Shown: positions 40,675 to 48,340 of the stretch, one piece after another
Layout: the number at the start of each line of letters is the position of its first letter
How positions within the stretch are numbered: position 1 is the first letter of the stretch
Made by a program: the position numbers and the translations under genes
Assembly (NCBI GenBank): GCA_900544765.1
Contig: UQWI01000006.1
Location: 62,001 to 126,000, forward strand
Source of the DNA: an uncultured Eubacteriales bacterium
Lineage (GTDB): Bacteria; Bacillota; Clostridia; Oscillospirales; Oscillospiraceae
DNA length: 64,000 nt
Direction: 5' to 3'
The notes under the pieces: generated by a model
Databases searched by the model: none
Seen by the model: only the letters and a program-made list of their open reading frames with translations
Told to the model about the DNA's origin: nothing

Positions 40675-41754
40675 ATGATAGTTTGCGTTTACGCCATTTG
40701 CAAGAACGAAAGCAAGTTTGTAGACAGATGGATGGACTCAATGCGTGAGGCCGACAGTGTGTATGTACTGGATACCGGTTCTGCCGACGACACTGCAGCA
40801 CTGCTGCGGGCCAGGGGGGCGCAGGTGACGGTGGAGACGATCTCTCCATGGAGGTTTGACACTGCGCGCAACCGCTCCCTGGAGCTCGTTCCGGACGACG
40901 CGGATATCTGCGTTTGCACAGACATTGACGAATACTTCCACCCGGGGTGGCGCAGGCTGCTCGAGGAGGCGTGGAAGCCTGGTACGACACGCGCTGCGTA
41001 TAGATATACATGGAATTTCAATCCGGACGGCAGCGAAGGCTATGTATTCTGGACCGAGAAAGCCCATTCAAGGCACGGGTATGTGTGGACGCATCCGGTG
41101 CACGAGGTGTTGTCGTGGGTAGGGGAGGGGCAGGAAGGCGGGAAGGTGTATGTTGAAGGCATGCAGCTTGATCACCGAGCCGACAACAGCAAGTCAAGGT
41201 CACAGTATTTACCTCTGCTCGAGCAGTCGGTGCTGGAGGATCCGGATGATGACCGGAATATGCACTACCTGGGCCGCGAATACTATTTCCACAGCATGTG
41301 GGATGAGGCTATAATAACTCTGAAGCGCCACCTGCTGCTGCCCAAGGCGACGTGGCGCGACGAGCGCTGCGCCTCCATGCGCTACATTGCGCGCTGCTAT
41401 GCGGCAAAGGGGGATATGGGCGAGGCCAAGCGCTGGCTGATTCGCGCAGTGGCCGAAGCGCCGCACCTGCGTGAGCCGTACCTTGAGCTGGCGGAACGCA
41501 TGTACGAGGAGTGCAACTGGGACGCGGTAGCTGCGTTGTGCCGCGACGCGCTTGAAATCACTGAGCGGCCGCGTACATATATATGCGAGGCGGAGGCTTG
41601 GGGAAGCATGCCTTGGGATTTGCTTTCCCTGGGCCTGTATTACACCGGACGCCCGTCTGAAGCCGTGGACGCCGCCAAAACGGCGCAGAAACTGTCGCCC
41701 AAAGATGAGAGGATAGCCAGAAATATTGAAATCATGCAGGAGAGCTTAAAATAA
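40675..41754 (+). CDS. Family 2 glycosyltransferase with C-terminal TPR-like repeats
   Basis: A 359-residue protein behind CTGGAGGCTACT. Residues 1-180 are a GT-A domain (VYAICKNESKFVDRWMDSMR, LDTGSADDTAALL, DxD motif in CVCTDIDEYF). Residues 200-355 are helical repeats (HYLGREYYFHSMWDEAIITL, then ALCRDALEI) of the TPR type. This architecture occurs in transferases that glycosylate proteins. Position after the collagen-like gene suggests it glycosylates the Thr-rich repeats. A GC stem (41761-41783) follows its stop. Confidence 0.85.
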   Translation: MIVCVYAICKNESKFVDRWMDSMREADSVYVLDTGSADDTAALLRARGAQVTVETISPWRFDTARNRSLELVPDDADICVCTDIDEYFHPGWRRLLEEAWKPGTTRAAYRYTWNFNPDGSEGYVFWTEKAHSRHGYVWTHPVHEVLSWVGEGQEGGKVYVEGMQLDHRADNSKSRSQYLPLLEQSVLEDPDDDRNMHYLGREYYFHSMWDEAIITLKRHLLLPKATWRDERCASMRYIARCYAAKGDMGEAKRWLIRAVAEAPHLREPYLELAERMYEECNWDAVAALCRDALEITERPRTYICEAEAWGSMPWDLLSLGLYYTGRPSEAVDAAKTAQKLSPKDERIARNIEIMQESLK

Positions 41755-41813
41755 GATTACCGGCCCGGTTTAAATCCGGGCCGAAAAAATTTGGCTCCGG
41801 ATTCATAAAACAC

Positions 41814-41842
41814 TTGACGAAGCGGTAAAGGTACAGTATAAT
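41814..41842 (+). promoter_or_regulatory. Promoter of the DUF2325-DUF3793-flavodoxin operon
   Basis: TTGACG (41814-41819), 17 bases, TATAAT (41837-41842), close to consensus. The 100-base leader contains two operator-like dyads. Confidence 0.85.
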
Positions 41843-41853
41843 CATCATGTAAA

Positions 41854-41912
41854 TTAGGCGCAACTAACTAAGTGGCGTCTAAAAAATCGGCTAATGGTTA
41901 GATAAAACTAAC
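41854..41912. promoter_or_regulatory. Two TTAG-N6-CTAA dyads, possible DtxR-family operators
   Basis: TTAGGCGCAACTAA (41854-41867) and GTTAGATAAAACTAAC (41897-41912) share TTAG-N6-CTAA. TTAG/CTAA half-sites are typical of DtxR/IdeR-family metal repressors. Location just after the promoter would allow repression; a DtxR-family gene lies at 43859. Confidence 0.5.
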
Positions 41913-41942
41913 TCAAGAATGAAAATAAGAAAGGAAGGGACC

Positions 41943-42230
41943 ATGAGCGTTGTAATAGTTGGCGGCAACGAGCGTATGGCGGGACAGTACGAGAGTATCT
42001 GTCGTGAACATGGCTACAAGGCCAAGGTGTTCACCAAAGAGCACGGTTCGCTAAAGAAAAAGCTGGGGACTCCGGATTTGCTGATACTTTTCATAAATAC
42101 CGTGTCACACAAGATGGTGCTCAGCGTGACTCAGGAGGCTAAGAAGAATTCAGTGCCTGTGGCCAGGGTGATGACCAGCAGCGCTACGGCCCTCCGAAGC
42201 ACGCTGCAGGAATACGCGAAGGCGGTGTGA
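41943..42230 (+). CDS. DUF2325 protein
   Basis: A 95-residue protein behind AAGGAAGGGACC. MSVVIVGGNERMAGQYESIC, GTPDLLILFINTVSHKMV and ARVMTSSATALRSTLQEYAK follow the DUF2325 pattern, a small Rossmann-like fold. Function is unknown. It is one base from DUF3793 and upstream of a flavodoxin, a set that recurs in anaerobes. Confidence 0.85.
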   Translation: MSVVIVGGNERMAGQYESICREHGYKAKVFTKEHGSLKKKLGTPDLLILFINTVSHKMVLSVTQEAKKNSVPVARVMTSSATALRSTLQEYAKAV

Positions 42231-42231
42231 T

Positions 42232-42786
42232 ATGTGCCTTGAGAAATACTTGGTTGAACAGTGCGCCCCCACTCTGGCCTCACTCAAGACCGGCACGCTG
42301 TTCGGCGTGTTTGAGGACGACGAGGCAGAGCTGGCCCGGCAGGTGCGGGAGTGGCAGTTGGAGCTTGCCCCCAAAGGCCTGGTACTGACCACACTGCGGT
42401 ACAGAAACGGGCGCGCACTGATATATTTGGGCAGGCTTTCCCAACTGGAGCGGGATCTTTCACTCCCGGGTGCGGGTGCGCTGCTCAGGAGCTGCGGCTA
42501 CGAGACCGGAGGGGCAGTGAGCGTGCTGGACAAGCTGAGCGAGCGATTAGGAGCTGATGAGGGCTTTCCGCACGAAATAGGATTGTTTTTGGGCTATCCC
42601 TTGCCGGATGTGCTGGGATTCATACGATATGGCGGAAAAAACAGCAAGCTTACCGGCTACTGGAAGGTCTACGGAGACGAGCGTGACGCAGAGCGACGCT
42701 TCACTTCATACCGCAAATGCAGTGAGATATATTTGCGCCTGTGGGAGAAAGGACGCAGCGTCCGCCAGTTGGCTGTAGCAGCGTAA
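42232..42786 (+). CDS. DUF3793 protein
   Basis: A 184-residue protein. CAPTLASLKTGTLFGVFEDD, then DEGFPHEIGLFLGYPLPDVL and FIRYGGKNSKLTGYWKVYGD are DUF3793 hallmarks. These proteins occur in Clostridial operons with flavodoxin and iron-uptake genes; biochemical role is unknown. Start overlaps the DUF2325 stop region. Confidence 0.85.
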   Translation: MCLEKYLVEQCAPTLASLKTGTLFGVFEDDEAELARQVREWQLELAPKGLVLTTLRYRNGRALIYLGRLSQLERDLSLPGAGALLRSCGYETGGAVSVLDKLSERLGADEGFPHEIGLFLGYPLPDVLGFIRYGGKNSKLTGYWKVYGDERDAERRFTSYRKCSEIYLRLWEKGRSVRQLAVAA

Positions 42787-42841
42787 AATATGCGCATATC
42801 AGCTTAATAATATTTATGTATGCAAGAAAAGAGGTACTAAT

Positions 42842-43264
42842 ATGAGTAAAATTGCAGTTGTATATTGGAGCGGCACAGGCAATACTGAGGCAATGGCAAA
42901 CGCTGTGGCTGAGGGAGCAAAAGCTGCCGGGGCGGATGTTGATTTGATGACCTGCTCAGAGTTTGACGCCGTTAAGTTAGCAGGATACGACGCTATCGCC
43001 TTTGGCTGCCCGGCCATGGGCAGCGAACAGCTGGAGGAGGACGAATTCGAGCCGATGTTCTCGTCCTGCAAACCGGCTCTCAAGGGCAAAAAGATAGCCC
43101 TCTTCGGCTCCTACGGCTGGGGCGACGGAGAGTGGATGCGCTCTTGGGAGGCTGAAGCGAAGGGCTGCGGAGCTGTGCTTGCCTGCGGCAGCGTGATATG
43201 CGCCGACGCGCCAGACGCAGAAGCCGGGGCGTCCTGCGAGGCGATGGGCAAGGCGCTCTCCTGA
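42842..43264 (+). CDS. Flavodoxin
   Basis: A 140-residue flavodoxin. FMN phosphate loop WSGTGNTEAMA, isoalloxazine loops FGCPAMGSEQLEEDEF and GSYGWGDGEWMRSW. It replaces ferredoxin as a low-potential electron carrier, often when iron is short. Preceded by AAGAGGTACTAAT. Last gene of the operon. Confidence 0.93.
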   Translation: MSKIAVVYWSGTGNTEAMANAVAEGAKAAGADVDLMTCSEFDAVKLAGYDAIAFGCPAMGSEQLEEDEFEPMFSSCKPALKGKKIALFGSYGWGDGEWMRSWEAEAKGCGAVLACGSVICADAPDAEAGASCEAMGKALS

Positions 43265-43279
43265 ATACAAACAATTGAG

Positions 43280-43315
43280 AAACGGCTGTGCCGGTACCGG
43301 CACAGCCGTTTCTTT
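43280..43315. terminator. Flavodoxin operon terminator (perfect palindrome)
   Basis: A 32-bp perfect palindrome (43280-43311) followed by TCTTT on the plus strand and an equivalent T-run on the minus strand. It separates convergent transcription units. The 115 bases after it (43316-43431) hold no convincing gene. Confidence 0.85.
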
Positions 43316-43431
43316 AACCAAAGGTCCAGAAAGCGCCGCCCAGGGCGACCCTCCAACCGGACAGCCCCGCATCCTTAAGGCGCATTTATCCCGGATGCTC
43401 GGAAAACTCCTTGCTGCTGTAAGTACAAAGT

Positions 43432-43857
43432 TCAAACCTTCAGGCTGATATCCCCGTGCTCTGCCTTTTCCAGCAGCGATGCGCCAAGCTGCTTGTCTAT
43501 GAAGCGCTCGTACTGCACGAGATAATTTGCGACGTTGCGCTGATTCCTGCCCAGACGTCCGATTGTCGTGGCGAAGGTGAGAAGTATGCCTCCCAAGTAG
43601 CCAAAAAGGGAGTAGTCCAGGCCCCAGCCGATAACGGCCAGTGTGGCCGCGACGGTTATAATGAGCCAAAACACGGTTGTGTACGCAATCTTCATGTATA
43701 TGGCGCCGGCGGCAACGCGCCCCGGATACCTGGCCTTGAGCTCTCTGGTCAGCGGTATGGCGCTGGTGTAGCAGAGCAGTACGCGCAATATGCCGAAGGT
43801 GTAGAGCAGGGCTCCTGACAGGAACAGCAGTATAGCTATTATGACTTCGAGTACCAT
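43432..43857 (-). CDS. Small membrane protein linked to DtxR-type regulator
   Basis: A 141-residue protein with an N-terminal membrane helix (LEVIIAILLFLSGALLYTFG) and two more around residues 50-95 (KIAYTTVFWLIITVAATLAV, GYLGGILLTFATTIG), then a polar tail. Start one base after the stop of the regulator gene. I do not recognise a family. Operon context suggests a metal- or envelope-related role. Confidence 0.6.
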   Translation of the reverse strand: MVLEVIIAILLFLSGALLYTFGILRVLLCYTSAIPLTRELKARYPGRVAAGAIYMKIAYTTVFWLIITVAATLAVIGWGLDYSLFGYLGGILLTFATTIGRLGRNQRNVANYLVQYERFIDKQLGASLLEKAEHGDISLKV

Positions 43858-43858
43858 A

Positions 43859-44263
43859 TCAGGCTTCGGGCTCCGCAGCGGCGGCCTTAAGGGCCTGGGA
43901 CATGCTGCTGACGTGACGTTTGAGCGCGTCGAATGTCTCGGCGCTTATCACATGCTCTATGCGGCAGGCGTCCTCGGCCGCGACTTCCGGGTCGACGCCC
44001 ATTGCGGTCAGCCACTCGGATATCAGCGTGTGGCGCTCATATATCTTTTCCGCAATCTCCTGGCCCTTGTCGAGCAGTATTATGCTTCCGTCGTCGTCGA
44101 CCTTGATGTAACCGCCCTGGCGCAAGTTTTTCATCGCTACGCTGACGCTGGGCTTGGAGAAATTCATCTCGTTTGCTATGTCGATAGAGCGCACTGCGCC
44201 CTTGCGCTTGTGCAGGACAAGTATGGTTTCGAGATAGTTCTCGGCGGATTCCTGTATTTTCAT
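43859..44263 (-). CDS. DtxR/MntR-family metal-dependent repressor
   Basis: A 134-residue protein. AENYLETILVLHKRKGAVRS, IDIANEMNFSKPSVSVAMKN is the winged-helix; GQEIAEKIYERHTLISEWLT and EDACRIEHVISAETFDAL form the dimer/metal domain with conserved Glu, Cys and His. No C-terminal SH3 domain, so closer to MntR/short DtxR. It could sense Mn or Fe. A TTTAATT-N5-AATTAAA palindrome lies in its leader. Candidate regulator of the flavodoxin operon. Confidence 0.88.
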   Translation of the reverse strand: MKIQESAENYLETILVLHKRKGAVRSIDIANEMNFSKPSVSVAMKNLRQGGYIKVDDDGSIILLDKGQEIAEKIYERHTLISEWLTAMGVDPEVAAEDACRIEHVISAETFDALKRHVSSMSQALKAAAAEPEA

Positions 44264-44281
44264 GTGCTGAGCCTCACTTAG

Positions 44282-44333
44282 TTTAATTTATTTAATTAAA
44301 TCTTATTCTAGCACATTAATTCATCGAGTGCAA
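44282..44333 (-). promoter_or_regulatory. DtxR-type gene promoter and operator
   Basis: Minus strand: TTGCAC (44333-44328), 17 bases, TAGAAT (44310-44305), then TTTAATT-N5-AATTAAA (44300-44282), a 19-bp inverted repeat next to the transcription start, suggesting autoregulation. Confidence 0.65.
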
Positions 44334-44368
44334 GCCGGCAAGAAAAAAGTGCCCGCAGCATGGAAACC

Positions 44369-44397
44369 TTGTCTGGATGAGGCAGGCATGTTATAAT
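44369..44397 (+). promoter_or_regulatory. traX promoter
   Basis: TTGTCT (44369-44374), 17 bases, TATAAT (44392-44397), 30 bases before the ATG. Confidence 0.8.
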
Positions 44398-44426
44398 TTG
44401 AAAAACCGTCGAAAGAAGAGTGGAGC

Positions 44427-45233
44427 ATGAGCTCGTTTGCGCTGAAAATAATTGCCATCGTATGCATGACTCTCGACCACTTTGACAAAATCATAGGACA
44501 GGGCGGTCTGCTGCAGCTTTATCCTGACCCGGAGGCGGCTCTCGCTTCAATGGAGGCGCTGAGCCTGACGTCAGGCATCCTGTTCCCGATGGAGGTGCTG
44601 GGCCGTGCAGCCTTTCCTCTCTTCGCCTTCATGATGGCGGAGGGCTGCGCAAAGACACACAGTATGCCGCGCTATCTGGGCCGCCTGGCGCTGTTTGCCG
44701 TGATTTCCGAGCCGTTTTTTTACTTTGCCTTTGAGCCGGGCGCAAGCTTCACCGGGCTGATGAATGACCTTGTGGGGCTGAATTTTACGAATGTCTTTTT
44801 TACGCTTTTCCTTGCAGCGCTCGGTATATTTATATTCCAAAAGCTATCAGGGAAGTATGAGGCAAAAGGTGCGGTTATGTCCTTAATTGCCGCATTGGTT
44901 TTGGCACTCGCGGCAGAGTATTTTAATACCGACTACGGCGCGATGGGCGTACTGCTTATCGTGGCGCTGTACCTTACGAGGGGCAGGCGCGGCATACAGT
45001 GCGTGGTTGTTGCGCTTTGGGCTGTCACACTTTACCTGGGCGGCTATTTGCTTACGTTTGGTTCCGGCGGCGTTGCGAACAGCGTCCTCGAGGCGCTCGG
45101 CGCCTGCCTCGCCTGTATACCCATAGCTCGCTACAACGGCAAACGCGGAAGGGCCATGAAGTGGACGTTCTACGTCTATTACCCGGCGCACCTGCTTGTG
45201 CTAACGCTTATAGACCGCGCGCTTCTGGGCTGA
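44427..45233 (+). CDS. TraX-family membrane protein
   Basis: A 268-residue protein with about eight membrane segments. LKIIAIVCMTLDHFDKIIGQ at the N-terminus, RAAFPLFAFMMAEGCAKTHS and the end FYVYYPAHLLVLTLIDRAL are TraX-family signatures (acyltransferase-like membrane fold). F-plasmid TraX acetylates pilin; chromosomal homologues in Firmicutes are of unknown substrate. No conjugation genes are adjacent. Confidence 0.88.
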   Translation: MSSFALKIIAIVCMTLDHFDKIIGQGGLLQLYPDPEAALASMEALSLTSGILFPMEVLGRAAFPLFAFMMAEGCAKTHSMPRYLGRLALFAVISEPFFYFAFEPGASFTGLMNDLVGLNFTNVFFTLFLAALGIFIFQKLSGKYEAKGAVMSLIAALVLALAAEYFNTDYGAMGVLLIVALYLTRGRRGIQCVVVALWAVTLYLGGYLLTFGSGGVANSVLEALGACLACIPIARYNGKRGRAMKWTFYVYYPAHLLVLTLIDRALLG

Positions 45234-45239
45234 GCGGGA

Positions 45240-45268
45240 TTGACAAGTCCCGCCCGCCATATTAAACT
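45240..45268 (+). promoter_or_regulatory. tgt promoter
   Basis: TTGACA (45240-45245), 17 bases, TAAACT (45263-45268). A GCGGGA/TCCCGC stem overlaps the -35 box. Confidence 0.6.
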
Positions 45269-45294
45269 ATATTTTACGACAAATCCAAGGGGGA

Positions 45295-46431
45295 ATGCTC
45301 TTGTTCAAAGTAATAAAGCGGGAAGGGAGAGCCCGCCGCGGCGAATTTACCTGCCCTCACGGCACGGTGCAGACGCCGGTGTTCATGAACGTCGGCACCC
45401 AGGGCGCGATAAAGGGAGCGCTCTCGGCGCGTGACCTCAAGGAGATAGGCTGCCAGATTGAGCTGTCCAACACCTATCACCTACACGTCCGGCCCGGAGA
45501 CGAGCTTATAAAGTCGCTCGGGGGGCTGCACAAGTTTATGACCTGGGACGGGCCCATTCTAACCGACAGCGGCGGATTCCAGATTTTCTCCCTGGCCGAG
45601 CTGCGCAAAATAGGGGAGGACGGGGTGCGCTTCAACTCGCACGTCGACGGAATGCATATCTTCATGGGGCCTGAGGAGAGCATGCGCATACAGTCCAACC
45701 TGGGCTCGGATATAGCCATGGCCTTTGACGAGTGCATCAAGATACCCTCGCCGTATGACTACGTCAAGGCGTCCATAGAGCGTACGGCGCGCTGGCTCGT
45801 CAGATGCAAGACCGCGCTCGAGCAGTACAACTCCGAGCCGGACGCCGTGAACCCCGGCCAGGTGCTCTTCGGCATTAACCAGGGCGCTGTGTTCCACGAT
45901 TTGCGCATAGAGCACATGAAGCGTATCGCCGAGCTGGACCTGGCCGGATACGCCATCGGCGGCCTCGCCGTGGGTGAAACGGCGCAGGAGATGTACGACA
46001 CCATCGAGGCGGTGGAGGAGTACATGCCGAAGGACAAGCCGCGTTACCTCATGGGCGTCGGCACGCCGGGCAACATCCTGGAGGCCGTCAGCAGGGGAGT
46101 GGACTTCTTCGACTGCGTCATGCCTGCGCGCAACGGCCGCCACGGCCACCTCTTCACCTGGAAGGGCATCATAAATATCAAGAACGCGAAGTACGAGCGC
46201 GACGAGTCGCCCATAGACCCGGAGTGCGGCTGTCCCGTGTGCCGCCGGTATTCCAAGGCATATCTGAGGCACCTGTTCAAGGCCGAGGAAATGCTCGCAA
46301 TGCGCTTTGCCGTCACGCACAACCTGTGGTTCTACAACAGCCTCATGCAGCGCATCCGCGACGCGCTGGACGCGGGAAATTACGAGGCTTTCCGCAGGCA
46401 GTACAGCGCCGTGCTCGACACAAGAATATAA
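45295..46431 (+). CDS. tgt: Queuine tRNA-ribosyltransferase (tRNA-guanine transglycosylase)
   Basis: A 378-residue enzyme that swaps guanine-34 for preQ1 in GUN-anticodon tRNAs. LSNTYHLHVRPGDELIKSLG, DSGGFQIFSL with active-site Asp, GGLAVGE, FDCVMPARNGRHGHLF, and zinc ligands CGCPVCRRYSKAYLRHLF. TTG 45301 is a possible alternative start because ATG 45295 is very close to AAGGGGGA. It is followed by yajC, a common pairing. Confidence 0.96.
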   Translation: MLLFKVIKREGRARRGEFTCPHGTVQTPVFMNVGTQGAIKGALSARDLKEIGCQIELSNTYHLHVRPGDELIKSLGGLHKFMTWDGPILTDSGGFQIFSLAELRKIGEDGVRFNSHVDGMHIFMGPEESMRIQSNLGSDIAMAFDECIKIPSPYDYVKASIERTARWLVRCKTALEQYNSEPDAVNPGQVLFGINQGAVFHDLRIEHMKRIAELDLAGYAIGGLAVGETAQEMYDTIEAVEEYMPKDKPRYLMGVGTPGNILEAVSRGVDFFDCVMPARNGRHGHLFTWKGIINIKNAKYERDESPIDPECGCPVCRRYSKAYLRHLFKAEEMLAMRFAVTHNLWFYNSLMQRIRDALDAGNYEAFRRQYSAVLDTRI

Positions 46432-46436
46432 AAACC

Positions 46437-46465
46437 TTGCAATTTTGAAAATAACGGGTTATAAT
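46437..46465 (+). promoter_or_regulatory. yajC promoter
   Basis: TTGCAA (46437-46442), 17 bases, TATAAT (46460-46465), separate from tgt. Confidence 0.8.
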
Positions 46466-46503
46466 CTACACACTGTATCTTTTGGCTGGAGGTAAGCAAA
46501 CCA

Positions 46504-46908
46504 ATGTTCCACAACATTCTCACAAGTACAGGTGCTGCCGGCGGGATGTCATCCATCCTGTTCCTGGTCATCATCTTCGTCGTGTTCTACTTCTTCCTTA
46601 TCCGTCCCGAGAATAAGCGCAAGAAGAAGCTCAACGACATGCGCAACAACATCTCCCTCGGCGACGAGATTGTCACTATCGGCGGCATTATGGGTAAAGT
46701 CGTACAAGTGACTGAGGACACCATCACCTTCGAGACCGGTGAGGACCGTGTCCGCCTTCAGGTGACCAAGTGGGCCATCTCCTCCAACGTCCGCGAGGAG
46801 AAGGAGCGTGCCGCTCAGGAAGCCGCTGCCCGCGCCGCAAAGGCCAAGGGCAAGAAGAAGGCCAAGACCTCCGGCGAAGAGAACAGCGTCGACGGCGAAG
46901 GCAAGTAA
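46504..46908 (+). CDS. yajC: Preprotein translocase subunit YajC
   Basis: A 134-residue protein behind CTGGAGGTAAGCAAACCA. One membrane helix (ILFLVIIFVVFYFFLIRP) followed by NKRKKKLNDMRNNISLGDEI and VTIGGIMGKVVQVTEDTITF. It joins SecDF in the holo-translocon. The C-terminal tail is Lys/Ala-rich. Confidence 0.95.
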   Translation: MFHNILTSTGAAGGMSSILFLVIIFVVFYFFLIRPENKRKKKLNDMRNNISLGDEIVTIGGIMGKVVQVTEDTITFETGEDRVRLQVTKWAISSNVREEKERAAQEAAARAAKAKGKKKAKTSGEENSVDGEGK

Positions 46909-46928
46909 TTCAACACAGCAAGTAATTT

Positions 46929-46978
46929 AATCCCCTCCGACGTAATAGGATGTACAAACACCTGCGTCGGAGGGGATT
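46929..46978 (+). promoter_or_regulatory. 14-bp inverted repeat that hides the next Shine-Dalgarno
   Basis: AATCCCCTCCGACG (46929-46942) pairs perfectly with CGTCGGAGGGGATT (46965-46978). The right arm contains GGAGGGG, the ribosome-binding site of the gene at 46981, and is followed by TTTT. It can work as yajC terminator and as translational lock. Confidence 0.75.
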
Positions 46979-46980
46979 TT

Positions 46981-47406
46981 ATGACTACGCAAACATCCCG
47001 CCAAACTAGGCGGAAACGAATGCTGAAGTGGTATCTGGCGGGCCCGCTCGTGTGCGCCGTCAGTCTGCCGCTTCTTCTCTATGTCTGCGCCCTGCTGCTG
47101 GCGCGAGAGATACTGCCGTTCGGCTTGATGGAAGAACTTGTTATAGCCTGCGTGTTCCTGAGCGGGACGTTGGGCGGCTTGGCTGCGGCCCTGAGCGGGG
47201 GGGAGAAGGCCTTCCAAACCGGCCTGTCTGTTGGAGGCATATTGGCCTCGGTTATCGTCGTACTTACGCTCGCAGTGCCCGGCGAGGGCGCGCTCAGCGC
47301 AAGCTGCATCAGGCATGTGATAGCTGCGCTGGCGGGCGGCGCTTTCGGCGGAGTGCTCAGTGTCAGGCGCTCTGGCGGAAAAAAGAAGCGCGCCAGGCGA
47401 AAATAA
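46981..47406 (+). CDS. TIGR04086-type membrane protein
   Basis: A 141-residue protein with four membrane segments (residues 16-42, 50-70, 80-97, 106-126) and a basic tail. Position after yajC and the pattern of Gly-rich helices (FLSGTLGGLAAALSGGEKAF) match TIGR04086 proteins (YrzE-like) of Firmicutes. Function is unknown. Translation probably depends on opening of the hairpin upstream. Confidence 0.7.
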   Translation: MTTQTSRQTRRKRMLKWYLAGPLVCAVSLPLLLYVCALLLAREILPFGLMEELVIACVFLSGTLGGLAAALSGGEKAFQTGLSVGGILASVIVVLTLAVPGEGALSASCIRHVIAALAGGAFGGVLSVRRSGGKKKRARRK

Positions 47407-47716
47407 TATTACTATCTGTAATATCCGGCCAAGTAGACATAAGTCAAGACATATAACCTATATGCAGTGGCGTGAATGCAGAGCCGAGCACTAAATGTAG
47501 TTACATTCGCTCAAATTGCAGGATTCTGACTAACGGGAAGTAAACATAGTTAACATAAGTAAGTAGACATAAAACATGGTCATAATTCACAAAATTACGC
47601 TTATTTTGACAAAGGACTTGATTACTGATGAGTTTTGTATTATATTGTGCCTACTTGAGTTATGTAAATTGCGCTCCTGCGCCGCTCGCGCAGACGGCCC
47701 AAATGGGCCGTGAGAC
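47407..47716. other. Intergenic region with 12-bp repeats and spoIIM-side promoter
   Basis: About 310 bp without a gene. AAGTAGACATAA occurs at 47431-47442 and 47560-47571, and AAGTAAACATAG at 47539-47550. A promoter TTGATT (47618-47623), 17 bases, TATATT (47641-47646) precedes the next gene. ACGGCCCA-AA-TGGGCCGT lies just before the start. Confidence 0.55.
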
Positions 47717-48313
47717 GTGAAGGCCGCGCGGAGCTTCGTACATATAGATACAACGCGCCTGATGAGGCGTGGAGGAGAGCTTATAGTGCTTTCCATTTTG
47801 GCTGCCTGCTTCATAGCGGGCGCCGTTGCAGGTGCCCTGGCGGGGAGCGGACAGCTTCCGGCGGGGGAAGAGATATTGCCAGGTGATGGAAGCGTGTACG
47901 GCTATGGGACATACGCCGGGCTTCTGTTCAACTGTGCGAGATACCACCTTTTTGTCTTGCTTTTTTCTACCTCTCTTCTTGGGGGGGTGCTTATACCGGC
48001 GACGCTGGCCTTCAGGGGCTTTGCGCTGTCGTGTTCTGCGGCGTGGATGGTTGAGGCCTATCCGGAGGCCGGTACGGCGCTGTCGCTTATAGTGCTGGGT
48101 CTTCCGGCTCTGCTGACGGTGCCGAGCCTGTTTGTGACCGCGCACTGGGGCGAAATGTTTTCGCTCAGACTGCTGGCGGGTTTTACCCGCAGGCCGCTGC
48201 CGGCGCAGAGGATGTCGGGGGACAACCGCGCGCTGGCGGTGGTGGTCATGCTGTTTGCCGCCGCCGCTGTGGAGCACTTTGTTGTGCCGCCGCTGGTTAA
48301 GCTGATACTGTAA
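47717..48313 (+). CDS. spoIIM: SpoIIM-like membrane protein
   Basis: A 198-residue protein with GTG start. Five membrane segments and the arrangement (LLFNCARYHLFVLLFSTSLL, GGVLIPATLAFRGFALSCSA) fit the SpoIIM family, which supports the DMP machine that drives engulfment with SpoIID and SpoIIP. It lies just before xerD as spoIIM does in several Firmicutes. Sequence similarity is moderate, so identification relies partly on synteny. Confidence 0.7.
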   Translation: MKAARSFVHIDTTRLMRRGGELIVLSILAACFIAGAVAGALAGSGQLPAGEEILPGDGSVYGYGTYAGLLFNCARYHLFVLLFSTSLLGGVLIPATLAFRGFALSCSAAWMVEAYPEAGTALSLIVLGLPALLTVPSLFVTAHWGEMFSLRLLAGFTRRPLPAQRMSGDNRALAVVVMLFAAAAVEHFVVPPLVKLIL

Positions 48314-48340
48314 AAGCGGGATGAAAGGGGGACTGAGCTG

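Noticed and set aside
43314..43385. 23-residue minus-strand peptide beginning MRLKDAGLSG
   Set aside because: Only a weak ribosome-binding site; it sits against a terminator and may be a decayed gene end. Not enough to call.
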